Source of the DNA: Tribonema minus
Taxonomy: Eukaryota > Sar > Xanthophyceae > Tribonematales > Tribonemataceae
DNA: 64,000 bases
Assembly (NCBI GenBank): GCA_017506865.1
Contig: JAFCMP010000517.1
Coordinates: 310,001 to 374,000 of the forward strand
Direction: 5' to 3'
A program made the position numbers and the translations under genes. Within the stretch, counting starts at the first letter, position 1. Every line of letters begins with the position of its first letter. Positions 48,268-58,088 of the stretch are shown piece after piece. The notes under the pieces were generated by a model that worked only from the letters and a program-made list of their open reading frames with translations, made no database searches and was not told the origin of the DNA.

Positions 48268-51200
48268 GGCAGCTTCGCTGGTGAAGTCGCTCTGCTGGCC
48301 CGTTCTGTCGATGTAGGTACTGCCACTTGCCGTTGGGGCCGACGCGTCTGTCGACTATGCGTTCGAGCCATTCCTCATGGGGAAGGTCTTGCAGTTGCGC
48401 TGCTGTGAGTTGCACGTGTGGAGATGTGTGCTCAAAGTGGCTGGGGCGGAGCCGGAAGGGCTTCATGTGCGTGACGTGCACAGATTTCTGTTTGATGCGG
48501 CTGCCCATCATTCGACATGTGAAGGAGAGTCCTGAGTTACCTGCTTTTTCCATCACTTGCCAGGGCCCAGTGTACTTCTTGTCCATCTTGCGTGCGCGCT
48601 CTTCGACTGGCTCTCGTCTGACGAGGACCCAATCTCCGATGGCGACGTTGACGGAGCGTTTGATAATGTCGTTTTGCTTTGCCACTTTGGCAGCACGCTT
48701 GCCGAAGGCTTCACTGATGACCTTTTCAGCCAACAGCCGTGACTCAGCGCGCTTTTCGACCTCCGTGTGTAGGTCCATGGGACGGTCTGCGTGGTGAAAC
48801 GCGTCGTGCGGCAGGGTGGCTTCACGTCCGTAGACGCAGAAGAACGGTGACAGGCCCGTTTCGTCGCGAGGAGTTGCTCGCAGTTGAAACTGTAGTGTCT
48901 CGAGGCCTTCGTGCCAGTTGTCTTGGCGGTCGTTCACCCACAGGCGGAGTGATTGCAAGACGCGAGCGTTCATGCGTTCGGCGACGCCGTTAGTCTGGGG
49001 GTGGTAGCCACTGGTTTGGATCTTCTTCACGCCCATGCTGGTGCACAAGTCATGCACGACCCCAGCAATGAACTCTCCACCCTGATCAGTGACTATCTCT
49101 TCCACGAGGGCGCCTGCCTCTAAGATGACAGTGTAGAGGTGCGCTGACACCTCTTTGGAGTCTTTAGACTTGAGTGGGAAGAGCCACACAAAGCCAGACC
49201 TGGCCTCAACCACAGTAAGAATGTACTCAAACCCTCTTGCCCTCGAGCCCGGCGAGACTAGGTCTGCGTTGAGCCGTTGGAACATGCGAGTGGGGGGAAA
49301 GAGGTGTGTCCTGTACCGGGATGTGTTGGCCTTCTTGTTCAGCTGGCACGCCATGCAGCTGGTCACATAGGTGCGGATGTCATGGGCCATGCCAGTCCAG
49401 TAGTAGCGCTCAAACACACGAATGTGGGTGGCGCTGACGCCGGAGTGGCCCGCGCTGGCGTCGTCGTGGCACAGACGAAGCACCAGGGTGCGTAGCGCGG
49501 CAGGGACGACCCATTGACACAGCACTTGTCCGCGTTTGGGATGACTGCTTGCGAAGTGTATGATGAGACCGTCATGCTCAAGATTGTAGCACTCGCGTGC
49601 CACCATCAAGTGCACGGCAAGGTCTTTGTCCGTGGGCAGCTCCTTGTCAGCCAGCAGGCAAGTCACTGCACAGCAGAAGGGGTCGCGGCGCTGAAATTCG
49701 ATGAAAGCCTTACGACTCAGCATGGCAGGTGTAGGCGGCGGTCCAGCACTGGCAGGCTCTGGCTGCGCAGCAAGAGGCGCGGGCTCAGGCCGCGGCAGAG
49801 TGCGCTTACGGGGCCGCTCACCGTCACAGTTGGTACGTGCAACGGCGGCGTCAGCGGGGTCCGCGTCGATTGTCACAGTGGTGGCAGTGGTGGTGGCCAC
49901 CTGGACGGTTTTTCCTGCGTTGCTGCGACGCTTCTTGCTTTGACGCCAGGGCTCGAAGTTGCCCAAGCCGAGGCTGTCCCTGTCCCCTTTGAAGTGTTCG
50001 TCAAGGAGAGCGTTCATGTGCATATCCATGGTGGCCGGGGTGAGCAGTGTGGCGGCTTCACCTAGTGCGACCTCACATGGGGACTCATCTGCGTGCATGT
50101 GGAGCAGCTGCTTTGCTTGCTCTGGGGTCACCTCGCTGAGGGACTGCGCGATGCCTCCAAAGCTGGCCAGGCAGGCTGCAAGCTCGTTAAGGCGGAAAGG
50201 CGTGCCCATAGAGTGCTGCACGATGTAGCCTTTGTATGAGGCCACGGTGGCGACGCGCTCGTCAGAGGGGCGCTGGCCGGGCTCCGTGGTGTCGGCTCGC
50301 TCCACTGCGTGTGTGGTGGCTGGGTCGTCTGCGAACTGCACACCTGACGGCGGCGCATCAAAAGTGGCAATGGAGTCGGGCCACTCCTCATCGGCATGGT
50401 CGACACGGCGGGGCGCGTCTAGCTCTGCCTGCTGAGGCAGCCGAGAGGGTCCATCGGCGTTGGAGTTGACCTTGCCAGGTCGGTGCTGGACGGTGATGTC
50501 GTACTCTTGTAGGCGCATTGCCGAGCGGAGCAGCTTGCCGTCATTCGATTGAAGTGTGAGGAGCCAGCGGAGGGCAGCTGCGTCGGTGACGACAGTGCAT
50601 GGCCTCCCCCAGACGTAAGGCCGAAAGTGGTTCATTGACAAGACTACTGCAAGACACTCGAGAGCTGTGGCTCCCATCTTGGCGTCCTGAACAGAGTTCA
50701 TCTTTGAAAAGTAGCCTACAACGACCTCACGCTGCAAGGTCCCTTCAACCAGGCTAGTGCGCCCAGTGCAGGTTGGTGGCTTGGCTTTCATGAGCGGGCT
50801 GTCAAGCTCCGTGACCGGCCGGAACTGCGTGAGAACACCGGCAGTGGCGACCTTGGAGGCGTCCGTGTAGAGCACGAAGGGCAGTGAGAAGTCGGGGTGC
50901 ATCACTATGGAAGCGCTACACATCTCCTGCTTCAGCCGCTCAAAAGCGTCTCTGCGGCGTGCGTTCCACTCCATGCACGCGCCATCCTTGGTGAGCTCGA
51001 CAAGCGGGGCTGCGATGGCGCTAAAGTTGCGCACGTAGCGGCGGTAATAGTTGAACACGCCTAGAGCGACTTGTACGAGCCGCTTGTCTGCGAGGCCCCT
51101 AGCGTTGAGGGGTGCGCTCATGTCTGCCATTGCCTTCACCTTCTCAGGGTCAGGGCGAATGCCACCTGCACCAATGATATGTCCAAGGAACTTGACCTCA

Positions 51201-52021
51201 GAGCGGAAGAGTTGGCACTTCTTCCAGGCCACACTCATGCCTGCAGCCTCTATGCGCGTGAGAACTGCGTCAAGGTGCTGGAGGTGGGCCTCCATGTCGG
51301 TGTCATAGACGAGCACATCATCCACGTACACGGTTGCGTAGTCCTTCAGGGCTTCCTCGCCCAGCACACCGTGCATGAGTCGCGTAAATTGCGCAGGCAA
51401 GTTCACCAGGCCAAAAGGGGCCACAGTGTACTGCCAGAGTCCACCATCAGGCGTGCGGAACGCCGTTTTGGGCTTTGCGGACGTGGTGAGGGGCACCTGG
51501 TGGTAGCCAGCAGCCATGTCCAGCGTGCTGATCACCTTGGTGCCTTGCACTTTGTGCAGCATGTCATCTATGTTGCCCAGCCCGTGGCTGTCTCGCTTGG
51601 TGACAGAGTTCAGCTTGCGGAAGTCGATGCAGAAGCGAATCTTGTCGCCCTGTCGTGCGAGAACGGGGTTGCAAGCCCAGGGGCTATTGGAGGGCTCAAT
51701 CTGCTTGCGTGCGTGCATCTGAGCCACCTGTTGCATGATGTACTCAGCCTCTGCGCGGGCCCAACGTCTGGCTCTGTCCGCCATGGGCAATGCATCACCG
51801 GTGTCAATGTCGAACTCGGTGGTGTCTGTGACGTGCGGGTTTTTTGGGTCAGCCGGGAAGCAGGCGCGATGCCGCTTCAAGACGTCAAAGACTCGGTCTG
51901 CCCATACTTGCCCCTTCGAGTCCTTCTCCTTGAGTATGGGGTTGAGTTGACCATCGGTCATGAGCATGGTGCGCAGCTCCTCATCCCCACAAACGTCTGA
52001 GACGGAGCTGTATGCGTTCAC
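48260..52021 (-). CDS. pol: retrotransposon ORF2: reverse transcriptase, RNase H, integrase
   Basis: 1253 codons from a GTG at 52021; the first ATG is residue 19. RT: FRKLNSV at about 134, FGLVNLPAQF at 203, catalytic YVDD 232-235. RNase H: YTDAS at about 385, E455, TDAAALRW at 479, NADGPSR. A long unstructured linker (about 525-760) carries a basic patch near 690. Integrase: zinc module H852, H859, C889, C892 and catalytic D920, D979, E1015 with the canonical 35-residue D-E gap (TDQGG, GYHPQTNGVAER). Then YTGPWQV (GPY/F-type module). The last 35 residues open like a chromodomain (EEWLERIVDRRV ... KWQY) and then go out of pattern. The ORF lies in the -1 frame relative to ORF1 and no start ATG is near, so it is probably made as a frameshift fusion. 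All catalytic residues are intact. Confidence 0.95.
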   Translation of the reverse strand: MNAYSSVSDVCGDEELRTMLMTDGQLNPILKEKDSKGQVWADRVFDVLKRHRACFPADPKNPHVTDTTEFDIDTGDALPMADRARRWARAEAEYIMQQVAQMHARKQIEPSNSPWACNPVLARQGDKIRFCIDFRKLNSVTKRDSHGLGNIDDMLHKVQGTKVISTLDMAAGYHQVPLTTSAKPKTAFRTPDGGLWQYTVAPFGLVNLPAQFTRLMHGVLGEEALKDYATVYVDDVLVYDTDMEAHLQHLDAVLTRIEAAGMSVAWKKCQLFRSEVKFLGHIIGAGGIRPDPEKVKAMADMSAPLNARGLADKRLVQVALGVFNYYRRYVRNFSAIAAPLVELTKDGACMEWNARRRDAFERLKQEMCSASIVMHPDFSLPFVLYTDASKVATAGVLTQFRPVTELDSPLMKAKPPTCTGRTSLVEGTLQREVVVGYFSKMNSVQDAKMGATALECLAVVLSMNHFRPYVWGRPCTVVTDAAALRWLLTLQSNDGKLLRSAMRLQEYDITVQHRPGKVNSNADGPSRLPQQAELDAPRRVDHADEEWPDSIATFDAPPSGVQFADDPATTHAVERADTTEPGQRPSDERVATVASYKGYIVQHSMGTPFRLNELAACLASFGGIAQSLSEVTPEQAKQLLHMHADESPCEVALGEAATLLTPATMDMHMNALLDEHFKGDRDSLGLGNFEPWRQSKKRRSNAGKTVQVATTTATTVTIDADPADAAVARTNCDGERPRKRTLPRPEPAPLAAQPEPASAGPPPTPAMLSRKAFIEFQRRDPFCCAVTCLLADKELPTDKDLAVHLMVARECYNLEHDGLIIHFASSHPKRGQVLCQWVVPAALRTLVLRLCHDDASAGHSGVSATHIRVFERYYWTGMAHDIRTYVTSCMACQLNKKANTSRYRTHLFPPTRMFQRLNADLVSPGSRARGFEYILTVVEARSGFVWLFPLKSKDSKEVSAHLYTVILEAGALVEEIVTDQGGEFIAGVVHDLCTSMGVKKIQTSGYHPQTNGVAERMNARVLQSLRLWVNDRQDNWHEGLETLQFQLRATPRDETGLSPFFCVYGREATLPHDAFHHADRPMDLHTEVEKRAESRLLAEKVISEAFGKRAAKVAKQNDIIKRSVNVAIGDWVLVRREPVEERARKMDKKYTGPWQVMEKAGNSGLSFTCRMMGSRIKQKSVHVTHMKPFRLRPSHFEHTSPHVQLTAAQLQDLPHEEWLERIVDRRVGPNGKWQYLHRQNGPAERLHQRSCHA

Positions 52022-55000
52022 TTGGCGGCGGAGCCAGGTGAGCGCTGCGGACTGTGTGTGCCTGGCGCAGTGCTGGGGGAGTCTGACTCCTGTATGGGCG
52101 GTTCGGAGGCTAGGGCTTTGAGTGCAGCGTCTGCGGCCTGCCTGAACGCCTTCGACTGGTGGTGTCTGACTGCATATTCCAGCACGCGCTTCTGCAACTC
52201 ACGTTTGAGCTGCTCTGTGTTCTGACTGGTCTGCTCATCAAGCTCAAGGATGTCCTCCTCTGTGGCAGGAATGGCTGTGCCCACAAAGGTGTTCTTGCGG
52301 ATGAGGACAGGCAAGGAGCCAGTGTTGACAAGCTTGACCATGACAGGGTTGTTGGGTGCGACTGTGACCGCAGTGAAGGCTACGCGAAGGCCCTGCGCAG
52401 CTAGGCTCTCCATCACCTGGTCATGGCTCGCATGAATCAACGCAGTGTGCTCTGGCGTGTCCTTAGGAGGCGGGAACAGTGCGAGTTCGACCACTTGTTC
52501 TGAGAATGGTGACATCACAACCTCTTCTAGGAGGCGCGCACTGCGTTTGGCAGTGGGCGGGGAAGCAGGGGCTGCGACAACTCTGTCCACGAGGCCCTTG
52601 AAGTTGCACAACCTCGATGCCTTGTCGTCTAGCTTGTGCCGCATGGGGATGGCAACGCTGGAGTCTGGCGTGGGGAAGAACTCCATGGTAGAGTACGACA
52701 GGCTACTGCCAAAGCTCCCAAAGAAGTCGCCGCCGATGATGGCAGGCATGGGTATGTCGGTCACATAACACCGATGACGAACGAGGGTCTTCCTGAACCG
52801 CAGAGTCATCTGCACCGCGCCGGTGATAGGGATGCGCGTTTTACTGTCTGCAAGTTCGATGGCGGTGAAGTCACCCTGTCGCAACGGTTGTACGCTACCC
52901 TCTGGGAGCCGTCCGCTCTGCTGTATGCTCAGCAGGCTCGCCGTGGCTCCGTTGTCCAGCATGCACTCCATGTTCAGCTCTTTGATGTCTCGCTGGTGGG
53001 GCATGCGTGTGATGAGGTTGATGAACCGTTGTGCGCTGGGGCTGCCTGAGGCGTAGGCCACCTTCTCGCCTGGCTGCACAGGCACGTGAGAAAAGCTAAG
53101 CGCTGCGAGGTTCGCAAGGGGCTGTTGTTGAAGTTGAAGTTGGGGTTGTTGGAGTTCTCCCCCTTCTTCTGAGCAGTCCATGGGCTCAGTGTCAGAGTCA
53201 GCGTCTGCAGAGACTGGGTCAGGTGCTGCATCTCTGAGAAAGCTGGGCGCGACCGCGTCTGTGTCGCTCTCCTGCTCACCAGTGTTGTCTGGCACTAAGT
53301 CGACTGCAGACAGCTTGGCACGTGCTGTGCTTTCGCTGTCGCGGGAGATGCGTTGGACAGCGTTGATGCAGCGTTGCACGAGCGTGTGTTGCGTCTCTCG
53401 TGAGGCCGTGCCGTCTGTGTGTTCAAGCGCGGCAGTGCTGTCAGCGAGCCACTCAGGTGTGGGCGAGTTGCGATCCAATGACATTGCAAAGCCATCATCA
53501 GAGGGGCTGGACTCTTGCATGTCAAAGATGCCACTGCACCATGCAGCAAGCAAGAATGCGTGGGCGACATCAGGCATGACAAGGTTGGCCAGCCAAAGCT
53601 GCAACTGCTCTTGGCTGCCAGTTGGCAAGTCAGACCTGTACGTCAGCATGAGCGCCATGTCGCGGGGGGTGACAGTCATAGCATCACGTACATCACATGC
53701 GTCATCGGGGGATGGGATGTAGTGAGCAGGGTTCACAGGAGGCAAGCCAGGCCAGCGACGCGTGGGGCTGCCAAACAGTCCATCAAGGTCATGCACGCCT
53801 TTGGAGGAACGCACGCGAGGGCGCAAGAAGCAACCGCGAACACGGCGTGGAACCTTCAGAACATGTCTCATGGAAAGTGGAATTCCATTATTGCACATGG
53901 CATTGAGGACTGCGCAAAGGCACTGGAGCGCGGCCTTGACACCAAGGCGGTTGCGCACAATGAGGACGAGCGCGCGCGTACGCCTGCAGCAGGTGTCAAG
54001 CTCCGATACCTTGATGACTGTCTCTAACACTGCGTACCCATTGGCCAACAGGTGGGCCTTCCCCCTACCCCATGCTTGCGACTTGAGCATCTGCGGGACG
54101 TTCTCTGACAACACCAACTCAAGCTCTGCCTCCGTAACCACCTTGGCCAGCTTGTATGTCAGCTCCGCCGCCTCTCCCTCCACTCCCTCCCCGTTTGCAA
54201 AATCTGTGCAAGGGGTAGAGGACGTAGTGAGGTGAGGGCGCAGCTTGCGCAGTTGGTGGATGATGCGGGGATCATCAACTGACATGCACTGGGGTGCGGC
54301 AGACGTAGGGTGTGTCTCCCTATACGCGTCACACGTCTTCGCGCAGTTGTCAACAGCGAGCACTGTGTTGACATGCAAGCCAAGTTTACTTGCCTGCGCA
54401 AACCCTTCCTCCCAACCGCCTATCCCGCAGCACAGCGACGCGTGCGTGAGATGGCGCTCCATCGCCTGCTCCCTAGCACGCTCACTCATCTGAGACGCGG
54501 CAGGGGTCGCAGCAGCAGGGGGAGGGGGAACAGCCACGTGAGGGCGTGCATATAAGGGCGCCAGCGGTGCAGTCATGCCAGCGTCAGTAGGCGCAGATGC
54601 AGCAGAGGCATGCGCAGCATGCGGTATCACCGGTGCCGCAGGGGCACTCGCACCAGGCGTAGATGCCGATGCAGCGCGCGCAGCGTGCAATGTCGCAGGT
54701 GCAGCAGGGGTACTTGCAACAGGCGTGGGTGCAGACACATTGGCAGGCTGAGCTACAGCAGACGACATGACGCCCAGCGCAGCAAGCATTGCGGTCGCGC
54801 AGCGGGGTGCGTGAACGCTTAAGCGGCTGTCGAGCACTGACTCACTGTGTTTGGTGGCCATGGCGGCGGCGATGGCTGCCTGGATGTCGGCCGTCCACGG
54901 CTGCACTGCGGCAGCGGCCGCAGTGGGGGCTGGGGCTGGTGCCGGCGCCGCGGCAGCAGGTGCCTGGTACACGGTGGGCCAGGAGGGTGCGGGGCCGGCA

Positions 55001-56946
55001 CCGTGCATGGCAGCCAGCTGCGGGACCACTTGCGGCGGCATGGCATAGATGGGCGCTCCCTGCATCGCGAAGACAGGCGCGGCAGAGGCAGGCGGCGCAA
55101 GGTCGCGGCTGCGACTGCGCGACGGGGCGCGGCGGTTGTCCCGACACTCAGAGCTTGCGTGATGATCGGCATACCGTTCGCCAGTGGTAACCATCACACC
55201 ACAGCGCTTACATGTCCAGTTGTTGAACGGCTTGTAGGTCAAGCCGGGCTTAGGGTTAGAGGCCGGCTGGCCGTCCTGCGCTGCTTTGCGCTTGCCGGAA
55301 TTGAGAGGCGTGGAAGGCGGCGCAGCAGCAGGGGCGCCCTTGCCATGGAGCACCGCAAGCTGCGCAAACGCCAACTCCGTGTTATCCGCCTCTAGTGCAG
55401 ACCGGGCTGCTTGGACACACTCTTGCCGCTTAGCCTCCTTGGACGCCTTGCGCCGGGGAAGGCTTGCAGCATCAGGCGCCTGCGTAGGGGTGCCTTTAGG
55501 GGGGGTGACAGTGGCGACGACAGCGGGAGTGTCGTGAGCGCCAACGCTGTCTGGGAGCGGGATCCCATGCTCTTGCAAGTGAGTGCGCCAGACGGCGGCG
55601 GCGTGGTTCACGCTGACTGTGAGGGGGTCCTGCCAGAAGTTGTCACGTCTGTCCAGCTGAACCTTAACAAAGTCAGGCATGCAGCTGTAAAACTTCTCAC
55701 GGCGAGTGGCCTCGTTAGAGCCCCCCTCTACACGCCGGCCATAGGTGTCAAGCCTGTTGGCAAAGTCACGCGGGGACTCAGCATGCCAGTCGTATACGAG
55801 GCGAGACCACTCATTGCGTGCAGTATGGCGTGCAGTCTTGTCATCATATTTGGTTGTGAGGGCAGCTACGCGCTGGTCATAGGTGAGGGTGTCCCAGCCC
55901 GTGGTAACCCCGTCAATGGTGGCAGAGAGCCCAGACACCTCAGCACGCTTGTCTGCAGGGATGGCAGCATCAAGAGCAACAGACCAATACTCCCTCTTCA
56001 CGCCCCACTGCTGCCACATGCGTTCACGTGAGGAAAGCGCAGATGTCAGCTGCAGCGGTTCAAGGCATAATGTGGAGGGGAGTTTGGCGATGATGTTCAG
56101 CTGTGCAACGCGCTCCCTGTCAGGATCGCGGGAGGGTGCGTCGCGAGGAGCGTCGTGGGCAGGCAAGGGGTTAGCAATACCTGCGCGAGCGTTGCGCTTG
56201 GCGGCGATGGCGTTTACGACCTCTTCAGCGGTAGCGCCACCGTTGAGGAGGTTTAGGGCGTGAGTAGCTAGCTCGCGTAGGATGACCAGCTGAGCGCTGC
56301 TGGCCTCGCGGGGTGCCCTGTAAGAGATCAGCGCAGCGTCGAACTCTGACTTGTCGGCGGAGAGAGCAGTGAGCTGCTCGCGGATATCGGCGCGCTCAGC
56401 GTCAGTGGCGGCCTTGACAAGAGACTTCTGAGCGCGTTGGATGTCGGCGTCCACGCACATCAGAGCAACCTTGAGCCGGTTAACGGCGTCAGAGGCTTGG
56501 CGCGACTCCTCTGCGAGGGAGGTGTGCTCAGCGCGCAATGACACAAATAATTCTTTGACCGCCGCCGGAGCGTCTGTCGGGGGGTCAGGGATGAGAGCTA
56601 TGGCCTTGGATGCGCGAACAAGCTCCCAGACGGTGGTGTCCTGTGCGCGACCAGGAGCGGGAGGAGTGCTAGAAAGTGCGTCTTGGCTGCGGCTCACCGG
56701 GTTTTGCGCGGCGCGCTCGCTGCGTCCATCACCCTCCGAGGCGGAGTTATCCGCGCCAGAGCGTGCACGGGGACGGCCAGCGGCTTCCTCCGCCTGCTTG
56801 GCAGCAGCTTCAGCAGCAGCAGCGGCAGTGGACGAACGCGGAGTGGTTGCAGGGGCTGCGACTCTGGCGGAGGCGGCACGCTTGCCATTGCCCCTGCGCT
56901 CAGCTCCCTGGTTCCCAGCCGCGTTACCACTCTCATTGTTTGCCAT
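52018..56946 (-). CDS. gag: retrotransposon ORF1: Gag, cytosine DNA methyltransferase, aspartic protease
   Basis: 1642 aa from the ATG at 56946. Order: Ala/Arg-rich N-terminus; coiled-coil-like region 115-215; capsid-like Gag domain about 285-460; CCHC-type zinc knuckle C579, C582, H595/596, C601; Arg/Ser patch (RSRSRD); Pro/Ala-rich linker 610-820; C5-methyltransferase about 835-1135; acidic linker with poly-Gln; retropepsin-like protease with catalytic DNGAT at 1331-1335 and IIGGDFFG at 1402; then a C-terminal region of about 200 residues. Placing an enzyme of another function between zinc knuckle and protease is unusual, since Ty3/gypsy Gag-Pro normally has nothing there. ORF1 ends in TGA that overlaps the ORF2 GTG (AAGTGAAC). 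Confidence 0.93.
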   Translation of the reverse strand: MANNESGNAAGNQGAERRGNGKRAASARVAAPATTPRSSTAAAAAEAAAKQAEEAAGRPRARSGADNSASEGDGRSERAAQNPVSRSQDALSSTPPAPGRAQDTTVWELVRASKAIALIPDPPTDAPAAVKELFVSLRAEHTSLAEESRQASDAVNRLKVALMCVDADIQRAQKSLVKAATDAERADIREQLTALSADKSEFDAALISYRAPREASSAQLVILRELATHALNLLNGGATAEEVVNAIAAKRNARAGIANPLPAHDAPRDAPSRDPDRERVAQLNIIAKLPSTLCLEPLQLTSALSSRERMWQQWGVKREYWSVALDAAIPADKRAEVSGLSATIDGVTTGWDTLTYDQRVAALTTKYDDKTARHTARNEWSRLVYDWHAESPRDFANRLDTYGRRVEGGSNEATRREKFYSCMPDFVKVQLDRRDNFWQDPLTVSVNHAAAVWRTHLQEHGIPLPDSVGAHDTPAVVATVTPPKGTPTQAPDAASLPRRKASKEAKRQECVQAARSALEADNTELAFAQLAVLHGKGAPAAAPPSTPLNSGKRKAAQDGQPASNPKPGLTYKPFNNWTCKRCGVMVTTGERYADHHASSECRDNRRAPSRSRSRDLAPPASAAPVFAMQGAPIYAMPPQVVPQLAAMHGAGPAPSWPTVYQAPAAAAPAPAPAPTAAAAAVQPWTADIQAAIAAAMATKHSESVLDSRLSVHAPRCATAMLAALGVMSSAVAQPANVSAPTPVASTPAAPATLHAARAASASTPGASAPAAPVIPHAAHASAASAPTDAGMTAPLAPLYARPHVAVPPPPAAATPAASQMSERAREQAMERHLTHASLCCGIGGWEEGFAQASKLGLHVNTVLAVDNCAKTCDAYRETHPTSAAPQCMSVDDPRIIHQLRKLRPHLTTSSTPCTDFANGEGVEGEAAELTYKLAKVVTEAELELVLSENVPQMLKSQAWGRGKAHLLANGYAVLETVIKVSELDTCCRRTRALVLIVRNRLGVKAALQCLCAVLNAMCNNGIPLSMRHVLKVPRRVRGCFLRPRVRSSKGVHDLDGLFGSPTRRWPGLPPVNPAHYIPSPDDACDVRDAMTVTPRDMALMLTYRSDLPTGSQEQLQLWLANLVMPDVAHAFLLAAWCSGIFDMQESSPSDDGFAMSLDRNSPTPEWLADSTAALEHTDGTASRETQHTLVQRCINAVQRISRDSESTARAKLSAVDLVPDNTGEQESDTDAVAPSFLRDAAPDPVSADADSDTEPMDCSEEGGELQQPQLQLQQQPLANLAALSFSHVPVQPGEKVAYASGSPSAQRFINLITRMPHQRDIKELNMECMLDNGATASLLSIQQSGRLPEGSVQPLRQGDFTAIELADSKTRIPITGAVQMTLRFRKTLVRHRCYVTDIPMPAIIGGDFFGSFGSSLSYSTMEFFPTPDSSVAIPMRHKLDDKASRLCNFKGLVDRVVAAPASPPTAKRSARLLEEVVMSPFSEQVVELALFPPPKDTPEHTALIHASHDQVMESLAAQGLRVAFTAVTVAPNNPVMVKLVNTGSLPVLIRKNTFVGTAIPATEEDILELDEQTSQNTEQLKRELQKRVLEYAVRHHQSKAFRQAADAALKALASEPPIQESDSPSTAPGTHSPQRSPGSAAK
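53542..54444 (-). other. C5-cytosine DNA methyltransferase domain inside ORF1
   Basis: Ordered family motifs are visible. Motif I SLCCGIGGWEEGF (837-849, AdoMet binding). Motif II VLAVDNC. Motif IV TPCTDF (911-916) with the catalytic Cys913, where most enzymes have PCQ. Motif VI ENV (948-950). Motif VIII as CCRRTR (986-991), where QxRxR is usual. Motif IX-like TPRDMALMLTYR, and motif X LANLVMPDVA (1119-1128). The region between VIII and IX (target recognition) is about 90 residues, short as in bacterial-type or DCM-like enzymes. All catalytic positions are filled, so activity is plausible. Target sequence unknown. Confidence 0.88.
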
Positions 56947-57771
56947 CTGCTAAGACGAGAAAGTAGGGAGAGGGTGAGCTCCAAGACTTTGGTGCATGTA
57001 GTCAGTGGTGGTTTTTATGCTCATGCGTGTGGTCATGAACCAACAGGAGCAGCGGGCACAGCATCACATGTGCACTTCGCTGCCAATAAACCACTCCTCC
57101 CCCCATTGCGATATGATGCTGGGGTCGCTGCGAGAGGAATGGTGCATGTGAAGTCCACGGCCCTACCACCAAAGCCGTGGCGGCGTCATGACATGCAACA
57201 CGGGTGGCCACCTGTACGCCTCGCATCTTGAGCGTGGAGAGGGCAGTGCCAGCGTCCGACGGCAGCTGGCGCGGCAGACAGTCTCTGTCAGGGCTGCCCT
57301 ACTGACTACATCACGTCAACATTCAAGGCTCGATGGTCGATCATGGCAATGTGCGAGCACCTGGGTGCTGTCGGGACACACATGTGCGCATGCCTGCTTG
57401 AGCAACACAGGAGAGCAGCCGCGGGAGACTGCACGAGCCAGTGAATGCCGTCTGCTTCGCGCAAACACACACACACATATAAACTAGTGCCACTTCGCTT
57501 CGAAGGCGGAGCGTCCCACTTGAGGTTAGCTGGCCACGGCAGGCGGCCACGATGTGTACGGGTTGATTGTCGTTAGCTGGCCACGAGAGGCGGCCACGAT
57601 GTGTACGTTCAAGCGGTGCTACACTACGCTGTGCTACACTACGCTGTGCTACCCTGGAAGCCTACGGAGGGCTGTCGAGCTTAGCGTGGCTCCGCCATTG
57701 AGGCCGACGACCGTGCACAACGCTGTGAAGCGTTGCGAGGCCTCGCAGCTAAGGCGGAGGACACGCACAAG
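56947..57771 (-). other. retrotransposon 5' leader
   Basis: An untranslated leader of about 0.83 kb between primer-binding site and Gag ATG. It contains a diverged tandem pair GTTAGCTGGCCACG...AGGCGGCCACGATGTGTACG (57525-57560 and 57572-57607) and a short GTGCTACACTACGCT repeat (57617-57650). It could hold the RNA packaging signal. Confidence 0.6.
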
Positions 57772-57789
57772 CGCCTGCTTCGAGTGCCA
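57772..57789 (-). promoter_or_regulatory. primer-binding site
   Basis: TGGCACTCGAAGCAGGCG starts one base after the 5' LTR. Its complement ends in GCCA-3' and fits a tRNA 3' end with C61 in the T stem. The tRNA identity cannot be read from here. Confidence 0.65.
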
Positions 57790-57790
57790 C

Positions 57791-58088
57791 TGTTTTATGA
57801 GAGCTCAGCGGTGTGCTGCAGCATGCTAACTTACCTTGTTGTCGGTGGAGGCCTGTGGAGGTGGGGGTGTCCTCAGCTATAGCTGTCTTGTGCCGAGACC
57901 GGAGGTAGAGAAAGAAGTGAGTGTGCAGCTGCCTTTTTGGCAAGTTGCAATTGGATCCTCGGCACAATCCAGGGGATCTGACTCAGGAGTAACATGTATG
58001 AAACCCTGCATCATCACCCGACATACCAGGGGTATGCCCTAATAATGGCATCATCAGACACGGATACCACAATGTACAATCCGTAACA
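57791..58088 (-). repeat. 5' LTR
   Basis: 298 bp, same ends and sequence as the 3' LTR. It should carry the promoter; I could not pick a TATA box with confidence. Confidence 0.95.
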
